Origin: Pseudaeromonas sp041441555
GTDB taxonomy: Bacteria; Pseudomonadota; Gammaproteobacteria; Enterobacterales; Aeromonadaceae
Direction of reading: 5' to 3'
Assembly (NCBI GenBank): GCA_041441555.1
Contig: JASDSW010000068.1
Span: forward strand, 1 to 56,102
DNA length: 56,102 nucleotides
This document shows, piece after piece, positions 16,240 to 23,766 of this stretch. The first letter of the stretch is position 1, and each line of letters starts with the position of its first letter. The translations under genes and the position numbers were made by a program. The notes under the pieces were generated by a model. The model saw only the letters and a list, made by a program, of their open reading frames with translations. It searched no databases and was not told the origin of the DNA.

Positions 16240-18705
16240 TTAAAACAGTGGTAACTGCCCCTCGGACCAAGCGCCGAAATTGAGGCCGACAAAGGGCAAG
16301 ATGGCCTCTGCCACCGGTCTGAGCTGCTTTTGAATGTAGTGTTCATAATCCAGCGGTGCCGTGCGGTACTCCAAAGGCTCCGGGCCTTGGGTGGTCATCA
16401 CATAGGCAATGGCACCCCGCTGCTGATAGCGCGGCGGCAAACCGGCACGGATCCGCGCCTCATCGGCCAGGCGCGCCGCCTTGACGTGGGGGGGCTGACT
16501 CTTCAGGTAGTCGCTGAGTCGGCGCCGCAGTCGTTTGCGATAAACCAGCCAGTCATCCACCTGCCCACTGCGCGTCTTGTGGATCATCTCGGCGATGAAG
16601 GGCCCCGGATCCTCATCATGGAAGATGCGTTGATAGAGCCCTTTTTGGAATTGTTTTGCCAGCTCGGTCCAATCGGTGCGCACCGTCTCCAGCCCCTTGA
16701 AGATGAGCTGCTCCTGCTCGCCGACGCCGGTCAGCCCGGCATAGCGCTTCTTGCTGCCCACCTCGGTGCCGCGGATGGTCGGCATCAAGAAACGGCGGTA
16801 GTGGCGCTCAAACTGCAACTCCAGGCACGAGTCCAGCCCCCACTCCTGAGCCAACCGTTCACGCCAATAGGCCGTGATGCCGGCAGCCAGTTGGCGGCCG
16901 ATCTGCTCGGCCTGCTCGGCGTCGTCCTCCCGCTGCAACCAGACAAAGGTCGAGTCGGTATCCCCGTAGATCACCTGAAAACCGGCCGCCTCCAGCCACT
17001 TTCTGGTCTCTAGCATGATCCACTGTCCGCGCAGCGTGATGCTGGAGGCCAGCCGCGGATCGAAGAAACGACAACCACTCGATCCCAAGACGCCATAAAA
17101 GGAGTTCATCAGAATTTTGATGGCCCGCGAAAGGGCGTCATCTCGTTGCGCCTTGGCCTTGTCGCGCTCCAGCCACAGCTGGGCAATCAGGCTCGGCAAG
17201 ATAGCCTCTTGACGAGAAAAATACGCCCCGAGAAAACCCGGGATCGGCGAGCCTTGCGCAGGCGGCTCTTGGCTCTGAGCCTGCTCCTGCAAACCCAGGA
17301 TCAACCCCAGCGGATCGATGGCAAAGGTGCGGATGATGCTCGGGTAGAGGCTCTTGTAATCGAGGACCAAAACATGCCGGTAGAGACCGGGGCGCGAATC
17401 CATCACATAGCCGCCGGGGGATGGAGCCCCGGCAATCGTCCCCAGATCCGGGGCCGCGTAGCCGCGGCGGTGCAGGTGGGGCAGATAGAGGTGAGTAAAT
17501 GCCGCCACCGAGCCACCATAGCGATCGAGTTCCAGTCCGGTGAGCTGGCTGCGCAGGCGCGCGAACTCAATCAGGTGGCAATGGGCAAAGATCTCGCTGA
17601 CCAGGCGGCAATCTTCCAGGTTGTAACGCGCCAGCGCCAACTGGTCGTGCCGGAACAGCTCGCCGATCCGAGTGCCACGCTCATCGACCTCATCGATGGC
17701 TTTCCCCCGCCCCAACAGACTGCGCGCCACAAACTCCAGGCTGAAACTGTCAAACTGCCAGGTGGCTGACTTCAGGGTCGCCACGCCATCGAGCACCACT
17801 CGCCCCGGGAACGTCACCATCCCCTGCTGCCCCTCCTCGCGCCCCGGCCGCCAGCGGATGGGCTCGCCACCGCGTCCCCAGCGCAGCACGAGTTGATGCA
17901 ACTCGGCACGGCGGATCAGCAGTTGAAAATCGAAGTTGACCACATTCCAGCCGATGATGAGGTCTGGATCGAGCCGTTGGATGATCGGTCCCAACGCCAG
18001 CAGCAAGCGTCGTTCATCGCTGACCCATTGGATCTCGAATTCTTCGGCATGGGGTTGAGGCTCGCCGATCAGGATCACCTGCGCCACCGGCCGACCGTCG
18101 CGTCCCAGCCCCTGCAACGCCACCGAATAGAGTTCACCGGACATCGAACACTCGACATCCAGCGAGAGGACGGTGAACGTCGGACGATAATCGCAAGGCG
18201 CCAACGTCTGCACCTGCATCTGCCTGTAGCCATTGCGGTGGGTCAGGATTCCGCTGGCCCGCACGCCGCCGGTGATGAAGCGCTCCATCAACACTCGCTC
18301 GGCGTGACGAATATCGGCCTCCAAGACTCGGATGCCGTGCAACTGCAACAGCTCTCGCGCTCGATGGGTACGGGCCAGGGTTGCAAAACAGCAGCTCAGT
18401 AGCGGCTCGCCGGAAAAACTGCGCAGACCCGAGTGGCGCAGATGCCCACGGATCCCATGCTGCCGGAACAGTTGCAAGGCACGCTCCTGATCGGCTTGCG
18501 CCAGCAAAAACTGCACCTCGTCACCGGCATAAACCAGCTGCACCGGCCTCCGATCCGTGGCCAGCCACAGGATCACCACATTGTGTTCATCCGTCGCCGG
18601 AAAGACCCGTCGATCCTGGCTCTGCCGAGTCAGGATGAAGCCATCGAGGGTTTGATAGGAACTGGACGAGGTAGGCAAGCAGACTCCCGAGACTAACGGA
18701 GCCAT
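16240..18705 (-). CDS. polB: DNA polymerase II
   Basis: Family B polymerase for replication restart and translesion synthesis. The 821-residue protein has the exonuclease motifs LDVE (about 181), GWNVVNFDF and the YNLED Exo III, then the polymerase motifs DYKSLYPSII (about 447), the KxxxNSFYG region and YGDTDS (about 579). The C-terminus ends QLPLF, a canonical beta-clamp binding peptide. The ATG at 18705 has GGGAG at good spacing; an ATG at 18726 lacks a ribosome site. No LexA box (CTGT-N8-ACAG) is visible upstream, unlike E. coli. Confidence 0.96.
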   Translation of the reverse strand: MAPLVSGVCLPTSSSSYQTLDGFILTRQSQDRRVFPATDEHNVVILWLATDRRPVQLVYAGDEVQFLLAQADQERALQLFRQHGIRGHLRHSGLRSFSGEPLLSCCFATLARTHRARELLQLHGIRVLEADIRHAERVLMERFITGGVRASGILTHRNGYRQMQVQTLAPCDYRPTFTVLSLDVECSMSGELYSVALQGLGRDGRPVAQVILIGEPQPHAEEFEIQWVSDERRLLLALGPIIQRLDPDLIIGWNVVNFDFQLLIRRAELHQLVLRWGRGGEPIRWRPGREEGQQGMVTFPGRVVLDGVATLKSATWQFDSFSLEFVARSLLGRGKAIDEVDERGTRIGELFRHDQLALARYNLEDCRLVSEIFAHCHLIEFARLRSQLTGLELDRYGGSVAAFTHLYLPHLHRRGYAAPDLGTIAGAPSPGGYVMDSRPGLYRHVLVLDYKSLYPSIIRTFAIDPLGLILGLQEQAQSQEPPAQGSPIPGFLGAYFSRQEAILPSLIAQLWLERDKAKAQRDDALSRAIKILMNSFYGVLGSSGCRFFDPRLASSITLRGQWIMLETRKWLEAAGFQVIYGDTDSTFVWLQREDDAEQAEQIGRQLAAGITAYWRERLAQEWGLDSCLELQFERHYRRFLMPTIRGTEVGSKKRYAGLTGVGEQEQLIFKGLETVRTDWTELAKQFQKGLYQRIFHDEDPGPFIAEMIHKTRSGQVDDWLVYRKRLRRRLSDYLKSQPPHVKAARLADEARIRAGLPPRYQQRGAIAYVMTTQGPEPLEYRTAPLDYEHYIQKQLRPVAEAILPFVGLNFGAWSEGQLPLF

Positions 18706-18860
18706 CAGCTCCCGATGAAGCGCCATCAGCTTCTAAATAAGAAAAGTGGCCACGGGAGCGACGGCACAGACCGAAATCACTCGGCGGAGCTTCGGAGCGC
18801 TCGTCCCCGGCTCACCGACCGACACGCTCACCGTCATCGGCGATACGCAGCGGCTCCCGG

Positions 18861-19328
18861 CTACTCTTTCTTACCAAAACCGGACTGTTTGAGGGTGAAG
18901 CCTTCCTGGTTGCTCCAGGCATCCAGACCGCTGCGGTTATTCCCGGCAATCAGGCTGGCCGCCAGGCTCGGGCTGTTAAAGAGCTGATCCTGAGTGAACA
19001 GATAGCCGGTACCATCAGCCACCAACACCCCTTTTTGCAGCAAATTTTGCCGCAGCTCGATCACCGGCTCGCGCAATGAGTCCGCCTGTTCGCCGTGGAC
19101 CCGAGAGCCAGCCAGCACCATGAATCCAGGCTTGCTGCGTTGCCCCACCGGATAGCCGCTCGCCTCAGCGCCTTTGACGCTGAAGAAGTAGTGCTCCCGC
19201 TGGCCCGGCGTATTGCTCGCCAACGCTTTTTGTAACGCCATCAACTCATCGAAAATGTCGATAGGAACCACAGCGGCTCGACGATTCCCCTTCTGGTCGA
19301 CGATAAAGCTGACGTGTTTGCTTAACAT
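18861..19328 (-). CDS. DUF4357-domain protein
   Basis: The 155-residue product has a short N-terminal segment (SFIVDQKGNRRAAVVPIDIFDELM) that resembles Phd/YefM-type antitoxin or addiction-module N-termini, then a DUF4357 domain at about 70-150: GFMVLAGS, REPVIELRQNLLQKGVL, LFTQDQLFNSPSLAASLIAG and the terminal Trp-containing segment. DUF4357 is often linked to restriction or DNA-related contexts; function is unknown. The ATG at 19328 has AAGGA upstream; a TTG ten codons earlier is rejected. A 20-bp-scale palindrome lies upstream. Confidence 0.75.
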   Translation of the reverse strand: MLSKHVSFIVDQKGNRRAAVVPIDIFDELMALQKALASNTPGQREHYFFSVKGAEASGYPVGQRSKPGFMVLAGSRVHGEQADSLREPVIELRQNLLQKGVLVADGTGYLFTQDQLFNSPSLAASLIAGNNRSGLDAWSNQEGFTLKQSGFGKKE

Positions 19329-19739
19329 CCTGCAATCCTTTTTCTGGGTGTTGAACAAGGCCTTAGTTTGCCCTGAGTTCAGGGCAGAACCAAGCCAAAA
19401 CCACCGCGACGCCCATCATAAAATGGGGGCGCGATGCTCGGTGCCCAGCTACGAGGATAATCCACTCGGCATCACTGTTTTGTGAGGTAAAACATCCACA
19501 TGGGCAGCGGACTCATCATACGATGATCCGGGACATTCAGGGGTGAGACGGATCATGGAGTGACCGCCAACCGAGATAAAAATCGGGAGAGGACCCGGTG
19601 CCTGACTCGGTATCGGTTGGTTTCCCTCCCGCACCAAGCAACATAAAAAATCACTTTTACTGACTATTTATACTTGCGATATGCCGTTTTTTTCACGATG
19701 ATATCGCCAATTTCTGTTGTAGGGTAAAGGGATAAACTG
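19329..19739. other. Non-coding stretch between the DUF4357 gene and argA
   Basis: About 410 bp separating two divergent genes. It contains a palindrome at 19369-19386 and an AT-rich tract (19640-19700) that presumably holds the argA promoter. A 62-codon minus-strand ORF at 19449-19637 has no ribosome site or recognisable product. No convincing ARG box was found. Confidence 0.55.
19369..19386. promoter_or_regulatory. Palindrome upstream of the DUF4357 gene
   Basis: TGCCCTGA-GT-TCAGGGCA is a perfect 8-bp inverted repeat about 40-58 bp upstream of the DUF4357 start. Symmetry and position suit an operator, possibly for autoregulation by the antitoxin-like N-terminus, but nothing else supports this. 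Confidence 0.4.
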
Positions 19740-21068
19740 ATGGTTCGCGAAAGAGATGCAGTGCTGGTTAATGCGTTTCGCCACTCAACCCCCTATGTCA
19801 ATCATCATAGAGGCTCCACCTTCGTCATCATGATCGGAGGCGAAACCATCGCCGACGATAACTTCAACGACATAGTGGCCGATATTGCCCTGCTGCAGAG
19901 CCTCGGTATCCGCCTGGTGTTGGTCTTTGGGGCACGGCCGCAGATCGATGGCGCGCTGGCTCAGGCCGGCATCCGCTCCCGCTTTCACAAACGGGTCCGC
20001 GTCACCGATAGCGACAGCTTTCGCATCATCAAACAGGTGTGCGGCGGACTGCAGTTGGAGATCACCTCCCGGCTCTCCATGGGACTGGTCAACACCCCGA
20101 TGCAGGGTGCCCGTCTGAACGTGGTCAGCGGCAACTTCGTCACGGCGCAACCCATCGGCGTCGATGATGGCATCGATTACTGCCACAGCGGCAAGGTGCG
20201 GCGTATCGACAGCGATGGCATCCGCCGTCAGCTTGAACAAAACGCCATCGTGCTGATCTCTCCGGTTGGTTTCTCGGTCACTGGCGAAAGCTTCAGCGTC
20301 AATGCCGAGGAGATCGCGGCTCAGGTCGCCATCCACCTCAAGGCGGACAAGCTGATCGCGTTCTGTTCCTCCCAAGGGGTCATCAGCCAGGATGGTCATG
20401 TGGTCTCCGAACTTTTCCCCGAGCAGGCCGAGGAGTATCTCAGTGCCCTGGAACAACAGGGGGACGAAAGTTCGGGGACGGCGCGTTACTTCCATGCCGC
20501 CATCGCCTCCTGCCGCGCCGGGGTTCCCCGCTGCCACCTGGTCAGTTACAAGGAAGATGGCGCCCTGTTGCAAGAGCTGTTCACCCGGGACGGCATCGGC
20601 ACCCAGATCGTCCGGCAGAGCGCCGAACAGGCCCGAGCCGCCACCATCGACGACATCGGCGGCATCCTGGATCTGATCCGGCCGTTGGAAGCCGAAGGCA
20701 TACTGGTCCGGCGCTCGCGTGAGCAGTTGGAGATGGAGATTGAGCACTTTAGCATCATCGAGCGGGATGGCATGGTGATTGGCTGCGCCGCACTCTATCC
20801 CTTCCCGGAAGATGCGATGGCGGAGATGGCTTGCGTGGCGATCCACCCGGACTACCGCAGCTCCAGCCGCGGCGATCGCCTGGTGGCCAAGATTGAAGAG
20901 CACGCCCGGCGGCAGAACATTCACAAGCTGTTTGTATTGACGACCCGCTCTATTCACTGGTTCCGTGAACGCGGTTTCGAGCCGGTGGAGGTCAGCGATC
21001 TGCCGATGGCCAAGCAAAAGCTGTACAACTACCAACGTCGTTCGAAGATCTTATTGAAAAATATATAA
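19740..21068 (+). CDS. argA: N-acetylglutamate synthase ArgA
   Basis: First step of arginine biosynthesis: acetyl-CoA plus glutamate to N-acetylglutamate. The 442-residue product has an N-terminal amino-acid-kinase-like domain (about 25-270; it binds the feedback inhibitor arginine in the family) and a C-terminal GNAT domain (about 295-440) with acetyl-CoA-binding sequence YRSSSRGDRLV. The ATG at 19740 follows AAAGGGA. A strong terminator follows the stop. It appears monocistronic. Confidence 0.96.
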   Translation: MVRERDAVLVNAFRHSTPYVNHHRGSTFVIMIGGETIADDNFNDIVADIALLQSLGIRLVLVFGARPQIDGALAQAGIRSRFHKRVRVTDSDSFRIIKQVCGGLQLEITSRLSMGLVNTPMQGARLNVVSGNFVTAQPIGVDDGIDYCHSGKVRRIDSDGIRRQLEQNAIVLISPVGFSVTGESFSVNAEEIAAQVAIHLKADKLIAFCSSQGVISQDGHVVSELFPEQAEEYLSALEQQGDESSGTARYFHAAIASCRAGVPRCHLVSYKEDGALLQELFTRDGIGTQIVRQSAEQARAATIDDIGGILDLIRPLEAEGILVRRSREQLEMEIEHFSIIERDGMVIGCAALYPFPEDAMAEMACVAIHPDYRSSSRGDRLVAKIEEHARRQNIHKLFVLTTRSIHWFRERGFEPVEVSDLPMAKQKLYNYQRRSKILLKNI

Positions 21069-21074
21069 AAAAAG

Positions 21075-21105
21075 ACGGGGCCGACAAATTTACCGGCCCC
21101 GTTTT
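21075..21105 (+). terminator. Intrinsic terminator of argA
   Basis: ACGGGGCCG and CGGCCCCGT form a 9-bp stem around an AT-rich loop, followed by four T and preceded by an A-run. Confidence 0.9.
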
Positions 21106-21293
21106 GGCAATGGAGATTTCTGGTTTCCACGCGGCGTAATATAGCAGTGTGGAACCGTTTGAAGCGTGGAACCGGTCACATAAATGGGCCGTGTTTTCAG
21201 GAAATTAACAATAAAAGCCTGTCCAGATCACAATTTGAAATGGCTTTCTGGATCCGGTTACATCTTTTTTTTGCTCAAGAACCAGCTTGTTGA

Positions 21294-21299
21294 TTGACA
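21294..21299 (+). promoter_or_regulatory. -35 element upstream of the lysC riboswitch
   Basis: A perfect TTGACA lies about 50 bp before the aptamer. The -10 at 17-18 bp is poor (TATTTC-like); an overlapping pair TTGTTG/CATAAC is an alternative. The exact start site is therefore uncertain. Confidence 0.45.
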
Positions 21300-21349
21300 G
21301 GGAATGGCCATAACAGGTATTTCTGTCAGTCACCCCGCCCTGGCGGGGA

Positions 21350-21513
21350 CCAGAAGAGGCGCGTTGCCCAGGTAAGCGGTGTGAGGAGGTCAGTCTCCGA
21401 TGAGTGCCGCTGAGGGGGAGCAACGCCGAGACCCGCTTGTCACTGAATGCAAGCGAGTCGGCTGCGAGGGCTGAATCCCTCGGGCTGTCACCGGATCGGT
21501 GAAGTGCTTCTGG
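21350..21513 (+). ncRNA. Lysine riboswitch (L-box aptamer) controlling lysC
   Basis: Closely matches the E. coli lysC leader. P1 is closed by CCAGAAG (21350-21356) with CTTCTGG (21507-21513); conserved blocks include AGAGGCGCGTTGCCCA, GAGGAGGTCAGTC, TGAGGGGGAGCAACGCCGA and GGCTGAATCCCTCGGG followed by TGTCACCGG. A separate hairpin CCCCGCC-CT-GGCGGGG (21333-21348) stands directly before P1, as in E. coli. Lysine binding is expected to lower expression of the aspartokinase downstream. Confidence 0.93.
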
Positions 21514-21547
21514 CAGGAATCTCCTTTCCCGCCCCTAGCCTACCCAA

Positions 21548-21573
21548 CCGGTTTCACCCTCCTGGTTTTTGAA
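21548..21573 (+). terminator. Possible expression-platform hairpin of the lysine riboswitch
   Basis: AACCGG can pair with CC-T-GGTT (one bulge) around a 9-base loop, and is followed by a T-run. It sits between the aptamer and the lysC ribosome site, as a regulatory terminator would, but the stem is short. Translational control through the AGGAG at 21603 is the alternative. Confidence 0.35.
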
Positions 21574-21614
21574 TTAAAACGGAATTTTCAGCAGTTATCG
21601 TCAGGAGCTCAGTC

Positions 21615-22967
21615 GTGAACCAGGTTTGCGTAGCCAAGTTTGGCGGCACCAGTGTTGCCAATGCCGAAGCCATGAGCCGTTGTGCTCAAGTGGTTGTCAA
21701 TAATCCCAAGACCCGCGTCGTGGTGCTCAGCGCCAGCGCCGGGGTGACCAACCTGCTGGTTGAACTTTCGCAAGGCACGCTGGACGCCGCCGCCCGCGAA
21801 GATCGTCTGCAGCGCCTGACCGATATCCAGTTCCATATTCTGGATGCCCTCGGCCGACCAGCCACACTGACCCAGACCATCCGCGACATGCTGGATGAAG
21901 TCCGCGATCTGGCCAATCAGGCTTGCGTGGCCAGCGATGCCGCCTTGGTGGATCGCATCGTCGCCCAAGGCGAGCTGATGTCGACCCGTCTGTTCACCGA
22001 GCTGATGAATCAGCAAGGTCACTCATCGGTTTGGTTTGATGTCCGCAAGGTGATGCGCACCGACAGCCGTTTTGGTAAGGCGACCCCGGCCATCGAAGCA
22101 CTGCGCAGCCTGGCTCAGCAAGAGCTGGCGCCGCTGCTGGCGGATCACTATGTCATCACTCAAGGCTTCATCGGCGCCAACGCCGAGGGACAGACCACCA
22201 CCCTGGGCCGCGGCGGCAGCGACTACAGCGCCGCCTTGCTGGCTGAAGCCCTGAACGTCTGCGAGCTGGAGATCTGGACCGACGTGCCCGGCATCTACAC
22301 CACGGATCCGCGCATGGTCAAAAGCGCGCACCCAATTCCCGAGATCAGCTTCTCCGAAGCGGCCGAAATGGCCACCTTCGGCGCCAAGGTGCTGCACCCC
22401 TCCACCCTGCAACCGGCGGTGCGACGCAACATTCCGGTCTTTGTCGGCTCCAGCAAGGATCCGGCTGCAGGTGGCACCTGGGTTCGCTCCACCACCGAAT
22501 CGACCCCGCTGTTCCGTGCCGTGGCGCTGCGCCGCAACCAGGTGTTGCTGACGCTGCAAAGCCCGAACATGCTCGGCGCCTGCGGTTTCCTGGCCGACGT
22601 ATTCAGCATTCTGGCGCGCCATCGCATCTCGGTCGATCTCATCACCACCTCCGAAGTCAGCGTGGCGCTGACCCTGGACCACACCGGTAGCCAATCCAGC
22701 GGCAAATCGGTGCTGGGCGACGAAGTCCTCGCCGAGCTCAGTGCCCTGTGTAAGGTCAAGGTGGAACATGATTTGGCACTGATCGCACTCATCGGCAATC
22801 GCATGAGTGAAGTCAGTGGTGCCGGTAGCCGCGTGTTTGAAGCCGTCGATGACGTCAACATCCGCATGATCTGCTACGGCGCCAGCGCCCACAATCTCTG
22901 CTTCCTGGTTCGCGAGAGCCAGGCGGAGGAGATCATTCAGCGATTGCATCGCAAGCTGCTGGATTGA
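21615..22967 (+). CDS. lysC: Lysine-sensitive aspartokinase III
   Basis: Phosphorylates aspartate at the entry to the lysine, threonine and methionine pathways. The 450-residue product has KFGGTS at residues 8-13, the GFIGA and GRGGSDYSA nucleotide-binding segments and two C-terminal ACT domains typical of the lysine-inhibited isozyme. The start is GTG at 21615 with AGGAG eight bases upstream. The upstream lysine riboswitch supports the AK III assignment over the homoserine dehydrogenase fusions. Confidence 0.96.
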   Translation: MNQVCVAKFGGTSVANAEAMSRCAQVVVNNPKTRVVVLSASAGVTNLLVELSQGTLDAAAREDRLQRLTDIQFHILDALGRPATLTQTIRDMLDEVRDLANQACVASDAALVDRIVAQGELMSTRLFTELMNQQGHSSVWFDVRKVMRTDSRFGKATPAIEALRSLAQQELAPLLADHYVITQGFIGANAEGQTTTLGRGGSDYSAALLAEALNVCELEIWTDVPGIYTTDPRMVKSAHPIPEISFSEAAEMATFGAKVLHPSTLQPAVRRNIPVFVGSSKDPAAGGTWVRSTTESTPLFRAVALRRNQVLLTLQSPNMLGACGFLADVFSILARHRISVDLITTSEVSVALTLDHTGSQSSGKSVLGDEVLAELSALCKVKVEHDLALIALIGNRMSEVSGAGSRVFEAVDDVNIRMICYGASAHNLCFLVRESQAEEIIQRLHRKLLD

Positions 22968-22996
22968 TGGTAAGACAAAGTCCTTTACTCCGTTTC

Positions 22997-23024
22997 GGCG
23001 CAGGCACTCCCTGCGCCTTTTTTT
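22997..23024 (+). terminator. Intrinsic terminator of lysC
   Basis: GGCGCAG-GCACTCC-CTGCGCC followed by seven T, 30 bp after the stop codon. Confidence 0.92.
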
Positions 23025-23129
23025 GCGTCGCTATTTGTGCCAAGCCCGCGCGCCCTCACCACCTCGCCCCATTTCTAAGCCTTGTCGCGCCTGTTATGCT
23101 GGGTCTCACCCCATCCACAGGAGCAAGCG

Positions 23130-23450
23130 ATGATCCTCTCAACCACCCCCACGCTGGAAGGCAAAACCATCGTTGACTATCGCGGCATTGTCGTCGGCGA
23201 AGCCATTCTGGGCGCCAACATCTTCAAGGATCTGTTTGCCGGCATCCGCGACATCATCGGCGGCCGCTCCGGCGCCTATGAAAAGGAGTTGGCCAAGGCC
23301 CGCGAGATAGCCATGGGCGAACTCTCCGAGCGCGCCGCCGCCCTGGGCGCCAATGCCGTGGTCGGCATCGATCTCGATTATGAGGTGGTCGGCCCCAACG
23401 GCGGCATGCTGATGGTCAGCATCAGCGGCACCGCCGTAGTGATCCGCTAG
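23130..23450 (+). CDS. ybjQ: YbjQ/UPF0145 family protein
   Basis: A 106-residue cytoplasmic protein very similar to E. coli YbjQ: STTPTLEGKTIVDY, GEAILGANIFKDLFAGIRDIIGGRSGAYEKEL and the LGANAVVGIDLDYE core. The family forms pentameric rings of unknown role and has been described as a putative heavy-metal-binding domain. CAGGAG precedes the ATG at 23130. It is followed eight bases later by the DUF1289 gene, probably in one transcript. Confidence 0.9.
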   Translation: MILSTTPTLEGKTIVDYRGIVVGEAILGANIFKDLFAGIRDIIGGRSGAYEKELAKAREIAMGELSERAAALGANAVVGIDLDYEVVGPNGGMLMVSISGTAVVIR

Positions 23451-23458
23451 CGAACCTC

Positions 23459-23728
23459 ATGGCCAGCCAGCTGGAGCTGTTCGCCCTCGGCAGTCCGTGT
23501 ATCGGCGTCTGCCAGACGGATGCGCGAGGCTACTGCCTTGGCTGTCACCGCTCGCGGGACGAGCGTTTTCGCTGGCTTGAGATGAGTGATGAGCAAAAAC
23601 GCGAGGTGTTGCGTCTGTGCCGCGCACGGGCACGCCGCAAAACCCAGCAGAGCTGCCCTACCGTCCCCCACCCCGAGCAGCTATCCCTGTTTGAGCCGGA
23701 GCCGGAATACAAAGAGGGTGCCGATTAA
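23459..23728 (+). CDS. DUF1289 Fe-S-type protein (YdhL-like)
   Basis: An 89-residue protein with the DUF1289 signature SPCIGVCQTDARGYCLGCHRS, whose four cysteines suggest a metal or iron-sulfur site, followed by RDERFRWLEMSDEQKREVLRLC. E. coli YdhL has the same pattern. The C-terminus ends EQLSLFEPEPE, where QLSLF resembles a beta-clamp binding peptide, though in this small protein it may be chance. Function is unknown. No strong ribosome site; coupling to ybjQ is likely. Confidence 0.88.
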   Translation: MASQLELFALGSPCIGVCQTDARGYCLGCHRSRDERFRWLEMSDEQKREVLRLCRARARRKTQQSCPTVPHPEQLSLFEPEPEYKEGAD

Positions 23729-23737
23729 GGCACCCTC
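23714..23737. terminator. Bidirectional terminator between the DUF1289 gene and guaA
   Basis: GAGGGTGCC-GATTAA-GGCACCCTC is a perfect 9-bp stem that includes the stop codon of the DUF1289 gene in its loop. Short T-rich tails occur on both sides, serving the convergent transcripts. Confidence 0.78.
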
Positions 23738-23766
23738 TGCTTATATTGCTCTGAGCAAGAAAAAGA

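Noticed and set aside
19449..19637. 62-codon minus-strand ORF
   Set aside because: No ribosome site, no recognisable sequence, and no coding context.
19640..19739. ARG box before argA
   Set aside because: The AT-rich tract has only a weak partial match to the 18-bp ArgR consensus and no tandem pair.
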